Assembly (NCBI RefSeq): GCF_026723765.1 | Contig: NZ_CP113524.1 | Coordinates: forward strand, 4,241,501 to 4,305,500 | Origin: Lacrimispora xylanolytica | GTDB lineage: Bacteria; Bacillota; Clostridia; Lachnospirales; Lachnospiraceae | Direction: 5' to 3' | DNA length: 64,000 nt | Part shown: piece after piece, positions 38,555 through 47,334 of the stretch | How the letters are laid out: each line of letters starts with the position of its first letter | How positions within the stretch are numbered: the first letter of the stretch is position 1 | Made by a program: the position numbers and the translations under genes | Notes under the pieces: model-generated | What the model was told of the DNA's origin: nothing | The model's input: only the letters and a program-made list of their open reading frames with translations | Databases searched by the model: none

Positions 38555-39394
38555 TTACTTTAAATCTCTTGTAACTTTTTCTATATGAATCATCAGATAC
38601 ATCATCTCTTCCCGGTCCATCTCATAATAATACCGGTCATGAACGTAATCAGCTATTTTTACAATGCAGTTATAGGAATTGCGGTACTTTTCCTTTAAAA
38701 CATGAAACCAATCCTCATCAGTAATCTCATACTGCTTATTCTGCAGCATGCGTTGAGCGAAAAATCGAATGTGTGTTACAAATCGTCTGTAATCCCAGGA
38801 TTCCGCATTAAGCTTTACCTGATAAGATGCCTCCACAATATCAACGATATCACGGATAATCTGGGTAATCAGTTCAAAATTCTCAGGCTCTTTTTTCTTT
38901 AACTGGCCGTAGACGAAATGAAATGCCAGGAACATGGCCTCATCCTCTTCCATCTTCACATTCAGTCTTTTTTGAATGAGATCCAGAGCATACTGTCCAA
39001 CCTTGAACTCATTGGGATAAAACCGCTTTCCCTCCCAAACCATGGCATTGCGAAGAATCACTCCATCCCGGTAACGGTCAACCGCTCCTGCAATGTGGTC
39101 ACAAACCGTAAGGATGGTCCGCTCGTTAAGCTGTATGCCAAATTCGCTTTTCGCATAATCAACGGTCTGCTCGCTGATCTCCCAATATTCCTGGGGAAGC
39201 TTTGCAAAGTATTCTTCAAAGTGTCTGGCATCCTTTTTATCATTCTGTACGAATACCCGTTCCACCAGTTTGCGATCAATCTCATCGCCTTTTTTTCTTC
39301 CGAAACCGATGGATTTCCCTTTTAGAATAACTTCTTTTCCCTCCGTATTATAAGCTAATACCATGTTATTATTCAGTACTTTCTCAATCTTCAT
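38555..39394 (-). CDS. licT: BglG/LicT-family transcription antiterminator
   Basis: A 279-residue RNA-binding antiterminator. N-terminal co-antiterminator domain (MKIEKVLNNNMVLAYNTEGK; GKSIGFGRKKGD), then two PTS-regulation domains with conserved histidines (TVCDHIAGAVDRYRDG; AFHFVYGQ; ADYVHDRYYYEMDREE; LMIHIEKV). The PTS EII phosphorylates and silences such proteins without sugar. ATG 39392-39394 follows AGGGGAA and begins at the RNA-binding domain; the upstream ATG at 39430 lies in the terminator. First gene of the bgl operon, itself preceded by a RAT. Confidence 0.93.
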   Translation of the reverse strand: MKIEKVLNNNMVLAYNTEGKEVILKGKSIGFGRKKGDEIDRKLVERVFVQNDKKDARHFEEYFAKLPQEYWEISEQTVDYAKSEFGIQLNERTILTVCDHIAGAVDRYRDGVILRNAMVWEGKRFYPNEFKVGQYALDLIQKRLNVKMEEDEAMFLAFHFVYGQLKKKEPENFELITQIIRDIVDIVEASYQVKLNAESWDYRRFVTHIRFFAQRMLQNKQYEITDEDWFHVLKEKYRNSYNCIVKIADYVHDRYYYEMDREEMMYLMIHIEKVTRDLK

Positions 39395-39411
39395 ATTCCC
39401 CTTCAAATAGA

Positions 39412-39502
39412 ACAAAAAAAAGACAAGCACAGAGGACCACAGTATAACACTGATACGTGATTACAACCCCTGTAGACCTTGCCTGCATGACCAGTCACAA
39501 AC
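39412..39502 (-). promoter_or_regulatory. Second RAT antiterminator/terminator, in the licT leader
   Basis: Read leftward, a RAT-like sequence at 39475-39502 (TTTGTGACTGG...GCAGGCAAGG) overlaps the left arm of a hairpin whose right arm ends GTGCTTGTC, followed by TTTTTTT (39412-39420). This implies that LicT also relieves termination in front of its own gene. The rest of the 336-base divergent gap up to 39730 holds a TATACT -10 box for licT (near 39530) and nothing else recognisable. Confidence 0.75.
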
Positions 39503-39730
39503 TACACATCTATTTTCTAAACGTAGTATAGCACGGATAGAAAAGGAAATCTATCTGCAAAACGTTCAATTTATCCTATGCTTTTTGTTAAATGTGCACA
39601 AAAAAGTTTGGAATATTTCTTTCCGTACTATCATCAAAATCATATCATAATGGAAATTATAAGTCTACCATTTTTTACTAAATTCTGTATACTGAATATG
39701 CCGGCAATTAAAATACGAAAGGAATGTAAT

Positions 39731-40492
39731 ATGAAACCAAAACAATCGGATTGGTACAAACAGATATGGAGCCTTGATATTAAACATCACTCTTGGGTAG
39801 AGGATACGGAAAGACAGGTAAATTTTATCATTGAAACGCTGAACTTAAAAGGAAATGAGCGAATCTTAGATCTGGCCTGCGGATACGGCAGGCACTCCTT
39901 ATCATTTGCCAGGAAAGGCTTTGAAGTGGTGGGCATTGATATTACAAGAGATTATATTGAAGATGCCATAAAAACAGCAAGGGATTACTCCCTGCCTGCC
40001 ACCTTCCTTTTATCCGATATCCGTGAGGTTACCTTTTCACAGGATTTTGATGTAGTACTGAATCTGGCGGACGGAGCCATTGGATATTTGGAAAATGACA
40101 TGGAAAATCTGAAGATTTTTGACGTCATCTCAAACGCTTTGAAACCGGGTGGTGTACACGTTATGGATATCTGCCGGGCGGAACACGCAGAGCTTTATTT
40201 CCCAAAATATAACTGGGAAGCAGGAAGCAGCACCCTGTCCCTCTCTCAATTTGAGTGGATTCCAGATAAAAGAATCATGCTCTATGGTGGGTATAGTCTC
40301 CCCTACGGAGAACCAACCGTAAAGCCTGACATTATTTATGGAGACCCCATTCGCCTTTATTCAATGAAAGAGATTAAATCCATCTTGAGGACCAGAAATA
40401 TGAAAGTGCAAAAAACTTATTCAGACTTTTTGGGAGCACCTGCTTCTCCAAAAAGCCTACAGCTTATGGTATTTTCAAAAAAACTTTCTTGA
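39731..40492 (+). CDS. Class I SAM-dependent methyltransferase
   Basis: A 253-residue methyltransferase. Motif I ILDLACGYGRHSL binds SAM; VVGIDIT is the acidic strand-2 motif; VVLNLADGAIGYL and LKPGGVHVMDI are motifs for strands 4 and 5. The open frame begins at 39578 but ATG 39731 follows AAAGGAA and begins the normal fold. Small-molecule methyltransferase of unknown substrate; divergent from licT and upstream of the ArsR/MATE pair. Confidence 0.85.
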   Translation: MKPKQSDWYKQIWSLDIKHHSWVEDTERQVNFIIETLNLKGNERILDLACGYGRHSLSFARKGFEVVGIDITRDYIEDAIKTARDYSLPATFLLSDIREVTFSQDFDVVLNLADGAIGYLENDMENLKIFDVISNALKPGGVHVMDICRAEHAELYFPKYNWEAGSSTLSLSQFEWIPDKRIMLYGGYSLPYGEPTVKPDIIYGDPIRLYSMKEIKSILRTRNMKVQKTYSDFLGAPASPKSLQLMVFSKKLS

Positions 40493-40583
40493 CAAACCAG
40501 GGCGGCAGGATTAATCTAATTAAGTAAAAGCTTAATCAAATACAACGAATAAAACTGTCATAGAGAAAAAGAAAGGAATCACC

Positions 40584-40910
40584 ATGGATCCTATCGCCAT
40601 TGTTCACATTATTACAGATCCTACCAGATATAAGATTCTGAAGCTATTAATGGAACGTCACTACTGTGTCAGAGCTGTGTCAAAAAAGCTAGGAATTAGT
40701 GAACCCGCTGTATCCCAGCAAATGAACCTATTAAAAAAAGCCGGTGTGATAACCGGGTCCAAAATGGGATACCATATGCATTATCTGGTCAATACTGATT
40801 TGGTAACTGATACGATCCGCCAATTTACCGAAACATTTTCGACGCAGCAAGAGAATGGTAAAGAAGCATTAGAATGCAGCTGTGAATATGAATGCGGAAA
40901 AAAGCAATGA
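40584..40910 (+). CDS. ArsR-family regulator with Cys-rich C-terminal tail
   Basis: A 108-residue winged helix-turn-helix protein: TDPTRYKILKLLMERHYCVRAV, recognition helix SEPAVSQQMNLLKKAGVI, wing SKMGYHMHYLV. The tail ECSCEYECGKKQ has C98, C100 and C104, suggesting metal or thiol sensing, with C28 as another possible ligand. It is 23 bases upstream of a MATE exporter and very likely represses it. Confidence 0.87.
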   Translation: MDPIAIVHIITDPTRYKILKLLMERHYCVRAVSKKLGISEPAVSQQMNLLKKAGVITGSKMGYHMHYLVNTDLVTDTIRQFTETFSTQQENGKEALECSCEYECGKKQ

Positions 40911-40933
40911 AATCTATGACTTAGGAGCAAGAG

Positions 40934-42268
40934 ATGGACAAAGAATACTTAATTAACGATAAACCCGCCAAAGCCCTGGCTGTCTTTACTGTGCCGATGA
41001 TTATCGGCAACCTGTTCCAACAGTTTTATACCATGGCAGATTCGGTGATTGTAGGCCGTTTCGTCAGCGAGGATGCCCTGGCCGCCATAGGTGCTTCCTA
41101 TTCCTTTACCAATGTATTTATCTGTATTGCCATTGGAGGAGGCGTTGGCGCTTCGGTCATCACCGGACACTATCTGGGTGCCAGGAATTATAAGAAAATG
41201 ATACAGTCAGCCACAACGGCTCTCATCTCATTTTTAATTCTCAGCATCCTATTGGCTGCCATTGGACTTATGTTTGGCAGGAACTTCATGACCTATCTAA
41301 ACACCCCGGAGAATATTTTAGATATGGCTACGGATTACCTTCATATTTATTTCTGGGGTCTGCCCTTTTTATTTATGTATAACGTGATTTCCGCCATATT
41401 TAACGCAGTGGGAAAATCAAGAATTCCTTTGTATCTCCTGATTTTTTCCTCCCTGCTCAACATCCTTTTGGCTGTATTTATGGTCTATAATCTGGGACTT
41501 GGGGTACGGGGTGCCGCCTGGGCCACCTTTATTGCACAGGGCGTCTCTGTTTTGCTTTCCGTTCTTCTTTTAATCCGGGAATTTAAAAAATATGTCTCTT
41601 ACCTTCAGACTCCATTTGATTCTTCTTCTCTGTCGGAAATGTCAAAGGTGGCCCTGCCCTCTATCTTACAGCAGTCCACCGTGGCGATTGGAATGCTACT
41701 AGTCCAGTCCGTTGTTAACAGCTTTGGTAGTGAGGTATTGGCAGGCTTTTCTTCTGCCATGCGTGTAGAAAGTATTTGTGTGGTGCCTATGGCTGCCATT
41801 GGAAACGCCATGTCTTCCTATACCGCACAAAACCTGGGAGCAGGAAAGGCGGAACGGGTTCGAAAGGGCTATCATGCCGCCAATCAATTTATATTCCTGT
41901 TTGCTGTATTTACCTGTGTGATGTTAGAGCTGTTTCATACTCCCATCGTCAGGCTGTTTCTGGGAGGAGGCGGAACCCAGCTTGCATATGAGACCGGAAC
42001 CGGCTATTTAAGATTTATGGGCTTCTTCTTTGTTCTCATTGGCCTTAAGATGAGTACAGACGGCCTGCTTCGGGGGGCCGCCGATATGAAGATGTTCACC
42101 ATTGCAAACTTCGCAAATCTCACCATCCGGGTGGTTATGGCAGTCACTCTTGCCCCACGGTTCGGCATTGCCATGGTATGGTATGCGGTTCCCATTGGCT
42201 GGCTTACAAACTATATTATCTCTTATCTCCAGTACCGTACGGGGAAATGGAAAGCAGCCTTAGATTAG
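40934..42268 (+). CDS. MATE-family antiporter
   Basis: A 444-residue MATE exporter with about twelve helices (TVPMIIGNLFQQFYTMADSVIVG; GGGVGASVITGHYLGA; NAMSSYTAQNLGAGKAERVRKG). Preceded closely by the ArsR regulator, so probably induced with it. The C-terminal codons form the left arm of the terminator at 42251-42282. Confidence 0.92.
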   Translation: MDKEYLINDKPAKALAVFTVPMIIGNLFQQFYTMADSVIVGRFVSEDALAAIGASYSFTNVFICIAIGGGVGASVITGHYLGARNYKKMIQSATTALISFLILSILLAAIGLMFGRNFMTYLNTPENILDMATDYLHIYFWGLPFLFMYNVISAIFNAVGKSRIPLYLLIFSSLLNILLAVFMVYNLGLGVRGAAWATFIAQGVSVLLSVLLLIREFKKYVSYLQTPFDSSSLSEMSKVALPSILQQSTVAIGMLLVQSVVNSFGSEVLAGFSSAMRVESICVVPMAAIGNAMSSYTAQNLGAGKAERVRKGYHAANQFIFLFAVFTCVMLELFHTPIVRLFLGGGGTQLAYETGTGYLRFMGFFFVLIGLKMSTDGLLRGAADMKMFTIANFANLTIRVVMAVTLAPRFGIAMVWYAVPIGWLTNYIISYLQYRTGKWKAALD

Positions 42269-42282
42269 AGGCTGCTTTTTTT
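42251..42282 (+). terminator. Terminator overlapping the MATE stop codon
   Basis: AGCAGCCT and AGGCTGCT pair across a loop that contains the TAG stop, followed by TTTTTTT. Confidence 0.8.
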
Positions 42283-42674
42283 CATACGCTTAAATACCAG
42301 TATACTCCGTATTCATCCACTACCTCTGCGCAGCAGGTGCTCCACGGAAGTGATCCCAGGGGCAAAAGTATGGTCCCTTTCTCACTTAATTTATGAAAGG
42401 CTCTTTTTACTTCCTCATCATGTTCAAAGCTTAAACCAAAACACATGGTAGGACGGGCTTCCTTTTGGTTGGAGGAAAGCATCATGTTTACCATTGTATC
42501 ATTTGTGGATTCGCTGATGGCAAATACTTCTTTCCCGTCTTTCTTAAGCTCTGCATGCATATAAGTTCCATCTGGATACACTTCATGATATCCCAGCGTA
42601 AGACCAAATGCTTCCCTGTAGCATTCCACAGCTTCCACTGTATTCTTAATGTATAACGTAGCTCCTAATTTCAC
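42282..42674 (-). CDS. VOC-superfamily protein (glyoxalase/PhnB-like)
   Basis: A 130-residue vicinal-oxygen-chelate fold protein (LGATLYIKNTVEAVECYREAFGL; YPDGTYMHAELKKDG; GSLPWSTCCAEVVDEYGVYW). Similar in type to PhnB/3-demethylubiquinone methyltransferase-like small proteins of unknown role. Starts after AAGGGG. Converges on the MATE gene, its stop falling in the terminator. Confidence 0.8.
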   Translation of the reverse strand: MKLGATLYIKNTVEAVECYREAFGLTLGYHEVYPDGTYMHAELKKDGKEVFAISESTNDTMVNMMLSSNQKEARPTMCFGLSFEHDEEVKRAFHKLSEKGTILLPLGSLPWSTCCAEVVDEYGVYWYLSV

Positions 42675-42829
42675 ATAGCACCCCTTTTCTAAGAATCATC
42701 TTCGCATTTCTTACATTATAACATTTAATTCTATAATTATTAAATGAAGTTCATAATCAAAAATAATTATAGAAATCATTACCATTTTATTGTATAATAA
42801 TTTCATCAAATAAAAGGAGTTGATATAAT

Positions 42830-43345
42830 ATGATGTGGATTATTGTAATTTTTGCCGCAGTAATAGCCTATTGCGTGTTTTATAACATTCGTTTAAAACA
42901 ATACAATCAAAGCGGGCTCCGGGCAGAAGAAGATAATGATTTAAAAAGTCAACTAAAGAATCTTCTGCATTGGGCAGGAGTTGATTTAACGAACAAAGTA
43001 TTCGTCAACGGACACTTTATAGAACAATCTTCCCTGGTACTGACTAAAACCACTTATTATTCCTACCTATTACTGTTTGACAAAGAGAGTGGCCCCATCG
43101 AAGTATACAGCTACTTGCCAGACGACAAAAAAATCGAACTGGTGGGAAGCTATTTCGTGGATCAGATCACCCCTAAGCCATATTCGACCGTTGGTACCAA
43201 CTATCTCTTTCACGACAAAGAGGGAAAGCACCTGTTTACCGTTCAGACTCTGGCCGAAGATTTGCCAGGAAGCAGTGAATATCAGATCAGCTATGGACAA
43301 AAGGAAGAGTATCAGGCTTTGCGTAACCGCTTTCATTTAACATAG
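42830..43345 (+). CDS. Hypothetical membrane-anchored protein
   Basis: A 171-residue protein: one N-terminal membrane helix (MMWIIVIFAAVIAYCVFYNI), then a soluble, mostly beta domain of about 145 residues (LVLTKTTYYSYLLLFDKES; TVGTNYLFHDKEGKHLFTV). Good AAAGGAG site. I do not recognise the family. It forms a two-gene unit with the next small membrane protein, ended by a terminator. Confidence 0.7.
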   Translation: MMWIIVIFAAVIAYCVFYNIRLKQYNQSGLRAEEDNDLKSQLKNLLHWAGVDLTNKVFVNGHFIEQSSLVLTKTTYYSYLLLFDKESGPIEVYSYLPDDKKIELVGSYFVDQITPKPYSTVGTNYLFHDKEGKHLFTVQTLAEDLPGSSEYQISYGQKEEYQALRNRFHLT

Positions 43346-43377
43346 TAAAGATTCATCCATGAGAAAGGAGAAACGTT

Positions 43378-43599
43378 ATGACACCTCAATTGATTACATA
43401 CCTTATCTTTTTTATATCCCTAGGATACATCGGTTTTAATTTGTTTTCTTATTATAAGAATAAAAACAACGGATATGGCTTTCATTTTAAGCCCCTCTAT
43501 CTGATTGCTGCAGGAATTTTATTGCTGATATCCATTTATGCAATTGCTACCGGACAGACCTATGATAACCTGGTAGATAAAATAAATGGAAGCTTTTAA
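43378..43599 (+). CDS. Small membrane protein, two helices
   Basis: A 73-residue protein with two membrane segments (LITYLIFFISLGYIGFNLFSYY and YLIAAGILLLISIYAIAT). Preceded by AAAGGAGAAACGTT. No family recognised. Follows the membrane-anchored protein by 32 bases. Confidence 0.65.
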   Translation: MTPQLITYLIFFISLGYIGFNLFSYYKNKNNGYGFHFKPLYLIAAGILLLISIYAIATGQTYDNLVDKINGSF

Positions 43600-43632
43600 A
43601 TCATTACATCAGCCTTATATAAAGTAATATAA

Positions 43633-43677
43633 AAGATACCCCTCGATTGGTTTCTTAGAATCCAGTCAAGGGGTATC
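43633..43677 (+). terminator. Terminator after the small membrane protein
   Basis: AAAGATACCCCT pairs with AGGGGTATCTTT; an inner GATTGG/CCAGTC pairing extends it. T-rich on both strands, so it can also serve the convergent DUF1266 gene. Confidence 0.8.
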
Positions 43678-43721
43678 TTTATTATGTTAACGTTTGCTTT
43701 ATGTAAACCAAATAAATAATT

Positions 43722-44387
43722 TTACTTCAGTTCACCAATGGGATATTCTTTCCATACAGAAGCCTCTTTTCCATTCAACATATCTGAAATCGGGTAAAGT
43801 ACGTCTCCCGGGTCAGCTCCATAGCAGATGCTACGTCCCATTAAGAAGGAAGCAGCATAATCCTGCCAGCTATGAAAACCAGCGCTTACAACTGCCGGTG
43901 CAATCCTGTTCTTTAATATGTTCCAGGCCTCATCCTGTGAAATATATCCTACGTGATAAGCACCTCTTGTAAGGAACGCAGCCCGTTCAAAATCCCATGC
44001 TGAGATGCTTCTGCATTCATCAAGGTACTTTTTATCAAATTTGTAGTCCTCTGCATATTCGTATAGTTCTTTAATGGCCATGGTAGCTTTGCCGCTAAGA
44101 GCTCCGGTATCTCCATTTTTATACTGCTCAAATTTATATCCAAACTCACCGCGGTGGCCTTCGGCTAAAAGCCACTCCAGAGTATCCGCAAATGACTTGG
44201 AGTCGGATATCTCCCAGGCATCAGCCAAAAGGTTCTTAAAATCATTTACATTAATACGCATTTCCAGTACATAGCCTGTAATATCGTTCATATCCACCAG
44301 AATATTTCCCAGGCCTAAATATACCTGATTGTCTTTTGAAACCTTGTTTTCTTCTATGAATTTCAGTCGTTTTCTTTTACCAAACAT
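43722..44387 (-). CDS. DUF1266-type protein
   Basis: A 221-residue protein whose C-terminal two thirds has the DUF1266 pattern: SAWDFERAAFLTRGAYHVGYISQDEAW, FHSWQDYAASFLMGRSICYG and a final aromatic/acidic tail. Function unknown for the family. Good GGAGG site. Stands alone. Confidence 0.72.
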   Translation of the reverse strand: MFGKRKRLKFIEENKVSKDNQVYLGLGNILVDMNDITGYVLEMRINVNDFKNLLADAWEISDSKSFADTLEWLLAEGHRGEFGYKFEQYKNGDTGALSGKATMAIKELYEYAEDYKFDKKYLDECRSISAWDFERAAFLTRGAYHVGYISQDEAWNILKNRIAPAVVSAGFHSWQDYAASFLMGRSICYGADPGDVLYPISDMLNGKEASVWKEYPIGELK

Positions 44388-44531
44388 ATATTATCCTCCT
44401 TGCATAATAGTGGTGTCGTTACGCTGCTTCAGATACATCTTATGTTATTATTCTTCTGACACATATATTATACCAAAAATGGAAAAAGGAGGAAAGTTAC
44501 AAAAATCTTAAGCTAATATAAACATGAGGCA

Positions 44532-45122
44532 TTATACACGCCACTCTACAACCTCATTCATGCTTTTTCTAGGCCTTGCGCCCGGTGCCTCTTGTGCATA
44601 TCCGATTGATACAGCCGCAAATAGTTCACCGCCTGTATTTAAGTAGTTTTGCAGCTCATCATAAGCAAAATAAGTATCACAGATCCATAAGCTTCCCAGT
44701 CCAAGCTCAGTGGCTGTCAGTATCATATTTTCAATCGCCGCACCAATAGACTGAGCGTTACAGATCTCACTGATATGCTCTTCCTCGGTCAATGATGAGT
44801 GTACGTCAATGCCCACAGGATTGATGATAAAGATTGTTACTGGGGCTTGTTCCATAATCTTAAGGGTATGGGCTGCTCCAGAAATATAATGAGAGACATT
44901 CGGTAAAAGGGGACGTTCCTTTTCTCTCTCTAACCCATTTCTCATGACCGTCACCATGTCTGCCTTAGCATTTCCGGAAACGACCACAAATTTCCAGGGC
45001 TGACCATTTTTAGAGGAGGGGGCAAGTATACCGGACTGTATGATCTCTTCTATCATGTGCTTTGGCACCTCATCATCTTTGAATTTCCGTATGCTGCGTC
45101 TGTTTTTAATGGCTTCCAGCAT
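44532..45122 (-). CDS. Nitroreductase-family flavoprotein
   Basis: A 196-residue FMN oxidoreductase: RRSIRKFKDDEVP, LAPSSKNGQPWKFVVV, AAIENMILTATELGLGSLWICD are the conserved segments. Such enzymes reduce nitro- or quinone compounds with NAD(P)H. Preceded by AAAGGATAG. It is 59 bases downstream of the RpiB-like gene in the same direction. Confidence 0.9.
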   Translation of the reverse strand: MLEAIKNRRSIRKFKDDEVPKHMIEEIIQSGILAPSSKNGQPWKFVVVSGNAKADMVTVMRNGLEREKERPLLPNVSHYISGAAHTLKIMEQAPVTIFIINPVGIDVHSSLTEEEHISEICNAQSIGAAIENMILTATELGLGSLWICDTYFAYDELQNYLNTGGELFAAVSIGYAQEAPGARPRKSMNEVVEWRV

Positions 45123-45181
45123 GATTTTTCTATCCTTTCTCTTTCTTATATTTTATACACAATTGGCAATGTTACTTGCTT

Positions 45182-45823
45182 TCATTGTACATCCCTCATA
45201 CTCTCCATCATTCTCTTTAAGTTAATGTCTTTCCCATGTTCCATAATATAGGAATACACACAATCATAGCTTAAAGCTGCTCTCACAAATGCTTTATCCA
45301 GCTCTGGCAAGACATCAATTAGACTTTTTTTACTCAGAGAATTGATGTGTTTGATTAACTTAGTATCTTCCTTCTTCCGGTCTGCATCTTCAACCGGATA
45401 TCCAATACCAAACGGTTCTTCAAATAATGCATTCATAGTACTTTGCAGATTGATTTCACCCGCCCAGCCAAAATTCAGCCCTAAGGGATAGGAAACCACG
45501 TTTCCATCATTGATTCTTCCAAACAGGTAAGCATCAGAAGGGTTCTCAATATACCCGCATAATATTCCAGGAAGGCTGTTGCAGGCAAGCATCATTCCTT
45601 GTCCGGAAGAACACCCAGTCACAACAAAATCAACTGCCTTGCTCTCGATTAGCAAACTGATACATAATGCGATCTGAACATAGGAGTAGGTTCTCTTTTC
45701 CTCTCCAAAGACTCCAAAATTAATTACCTCATGCTCTTTGCCCCTGACAGCCATGTTAACACTGTTTTCTAATATACTGTTTTTATCACTCTGGGAACTG
45801 GCCTGTATCATTCCTATTTTCAT
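45182..45823 (-). CDS. RpiB/LacA/LacB-family sugar-phosphate isomerase-like protein
   Basis: A 213-residue protein with the family's N-terminal Rossmann-like half and the active-site stretch VTGCSSGQGMMLACNSLPGI, in which the cysteine of the GCGTGxG motif is kept as GCSSGQG. The N-terminus (KIGMIQASSQSDKN) lacks the usual phosphate-loop ASDHAG sequence, and the C-terminus is about 60 residues longer than standard RpiB. It may act on a different sugar acid or sugar phosphate. Close to an SDR dehydrogenase, which fits a small sugar catabolic set. Confidence 0.78.
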   Translation of the reverse strand: MKIGMIQASSQSDKNSILENSVNMAVRGKEHEVINFGVFGEEKRTYSYVQIALCISLLIESKAVDFVVTGCSSGQGMMLACNSLPGILCGYIENPSDAYLFGRINDGNVVSYPLGLNFGWAGEINLQSTMNALFEEPFGIGYPVEDADRKKEDTKLIKHINSLSKKSLIDVLPELDKAFVRAALSYDCVYSYIMEHGKDINLKRMMESMRDVQ

Positions 45824-45958
45824 GGTGTAACTCCTATAGGTATCTATTTGGTATTTTCTTTATGGTATCATTTATTCATAGAAAGCTCCAGACTTCTTTT
45901 GCACAATATTGTCAGTTCAGCTACTTTGTTTGTATTTGCTTTCCTTAAGTGCGAATAA

Positions 45959-45986
45959 AGCCCGGGACTTTTTACTGTCCCAGGCT
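45959..45986 (-). terminator. Terminator after the SDR gene
   Basis: AGCC-GGGAC/GTCCC-GGCT hairpin, then TTTATT on the minus strand, next to the SDR stop at 45992. Confidence 0.65.
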
Positions 45987-45991
45987 AATGA

Positions 45992-46759
45992 TTAAATGGT
46001 TGTCCAACCGCCGTCTATCTGAAGCAGCTGTCCTGTAGTATAGGAAGAGGCGTCAGACGCAAAATAAATCAAAGCCCCGTCTAATTCGCCGTCACGCCCC
46101 GGCCTTCCCATGGGGCATAAGTTGCAGATTGCATCGTACATCTCTTTGTTATCTAATACATCAGACGTCATTTCACTTGGGAAATAGGCAGGACCTATGG
46201 CATTTACGGTAACACCATGCTTGGCCCATTCATTGGCCAGTGATTTTGTCATCATCAGTACGGCCCCCTTTGTGGTAGCATATGCAGAGATGGGGAATCC
46301 CGGCATGGCAACGGTGGAATGAATGGAGCCAAGATTAATAATCCTACCATATTTCTGAGCTACCATAATACGCCCCACCTCGCGGGCAAAGAAAAACACA
46401 CCATTAATGTTGGTATCCATCATTCGATGCCACATTTCATCTGTGGTATTCTCCGCCGCATCCGAAAGACCAAGGCCTGCGTTGTTTACCAGGATATCAA
46501 TTCTGCCAAAATGCTCTTTTATATCTGCCACTGTCTGAACGATTTCTTCCGTCTTCGTTACATCGCATCCATGGGTATAGCACCTTACTCCCAGATCTTC
46601 AATTTCCTTTTTTACCGATTCCAAACGGTCCAGACGTCTGGCAACGATTGCAACATTCACACCTTCTCTTGCCAGTGCAAGGGCAAATTGTCTCCCAAGC
46701 CCGGAAGAAGCCCCCGTAACAATAGCAAACTTTCCTTTTAAGTCAAATAAGCTGCTCAT
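45992..46759 (-). CDS. Short-chain dehydrogenase/reductase (gluconate 5-dehydrogenase-like)
   Basis: A 255-residue classical SDR: cofactor motif VTGASSGLGRQFAL, ARR after strand 2 suggesting NADP(H) or NAD(H), NNAG, and the catalytic Ser-Tyr-Lys in GSIHS...YATTKGA. Ends with the usual GQLLQIDGGWTTI. Strong GGAGG site. Substrate probably a sugar or sugar acid, given the RpiB-like gene downstream. Confidence 0.88.
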   Translation of the reverse strand: MSSLFDLKGKFAIVTGASSGLGRQFALALAREGVNVAIVARRLDRLESVKKEIEDLGVRCYTHGCDVTKTEEIVQTVADIKEHFGRIDILVNNAGLGLSDAAENTTDEMWHRMMDTNINGVFFFAREVGRIMVAQKYGRIINLGSIHSTVAMPGFPISAYATTKGAVLMMTKSLANEWAKHGVTVNAIGPAYFPSEMTSDVLDNKEMYDAICNLCPMGRPGRDGELDGALIYFASDASSYTTGQLLQIDGGWTTI

Positions 46760-46796
46760 TGTAAAACCTCCTTTGATTATATACTATTAAGCCCTG

Positions 46797-47294
46797 TTAT
46801 GTCAGCTCACGCTTCATCTGCTGCATATACAGAGACTTATTATCAATCCCTCGCATGGTAGCTAATATTCCATCTAAATGATCGTATTCATGCTGTAACA
46901 GTTCCGATAGATCACCTTCCAGAAACATCTTCTGGGGATTAAAATCCTGATCAAGGTATTCCATCTCTGCACGTCGATAACGTTCCACCTTTACCATGAG
47001 ACCTGGAAATGACATGCAATCATCGAGCAGCACATACGTCTCATCATCCGGAAAGGTTAAGACTGGGTTAATAAAAACGTACGGCTGATCGGTAAACATA
47101 TAAATCAGCCGTTTCTTAATTCCAATCTGAGGTGCCGCTACGGCACGGCCTGCACCATATGTTTTCCTGTAATCCATAAGAGTGTCATGTAAATCTTGTA
47201 CCCATTCCGCTAAAAAATCACGGTCCGAATCCACAATTTCTTCACTTAGCTCGTACAAATGAGGATTTCCAAGCTTTAATATTTCTCTTATCAT
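46797..47294 (-). CDS. Peptide deformylase-like metalloenzyme
   Basis: A 165-residue PDF: motif 1 GRAVAAPQIGI, motif 2 DDCMSFPG (standard EGCLSxPG) with metal ligand C93, motif 3 LQHEYDHLDG with ligands H135, H139 and catalytic E136. All catalytic residues are present, although motif 2 is unusual, so this could be a secondary paralogue. Removes the formyl group from new proteins. Stands between an SDR and a coiled-coil gene, not in the usual def-fmt setting. Confidence 0.85.
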   Translation of the reverse strand: MIREILKLGNPHLYELSEEIVDSDRDFLAEWVQDLHDTLMDYRKTYGAGRAVAAPQIGIKKRLIYMFTDQPYVFINPVLTFPDDETYVLLDDCMSFPGLMVKVERYRRAEMEYLDQDFNPQKMFLEGDLSELLQHEYDHLDGILATMRGIDNKSLYMQQMKRELT

Positions 47295-47334
47295 TGATAT
47301 TTCCCCTTTTCATGGAAGCTTGAATAAAACGTCC

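Noticed and set aside
39540-39570. Possible catabolite (cre) site upstream of licT
   Set aside because: TTGAACGTTTTGCA resembles a cre box but does not keep the required positions.
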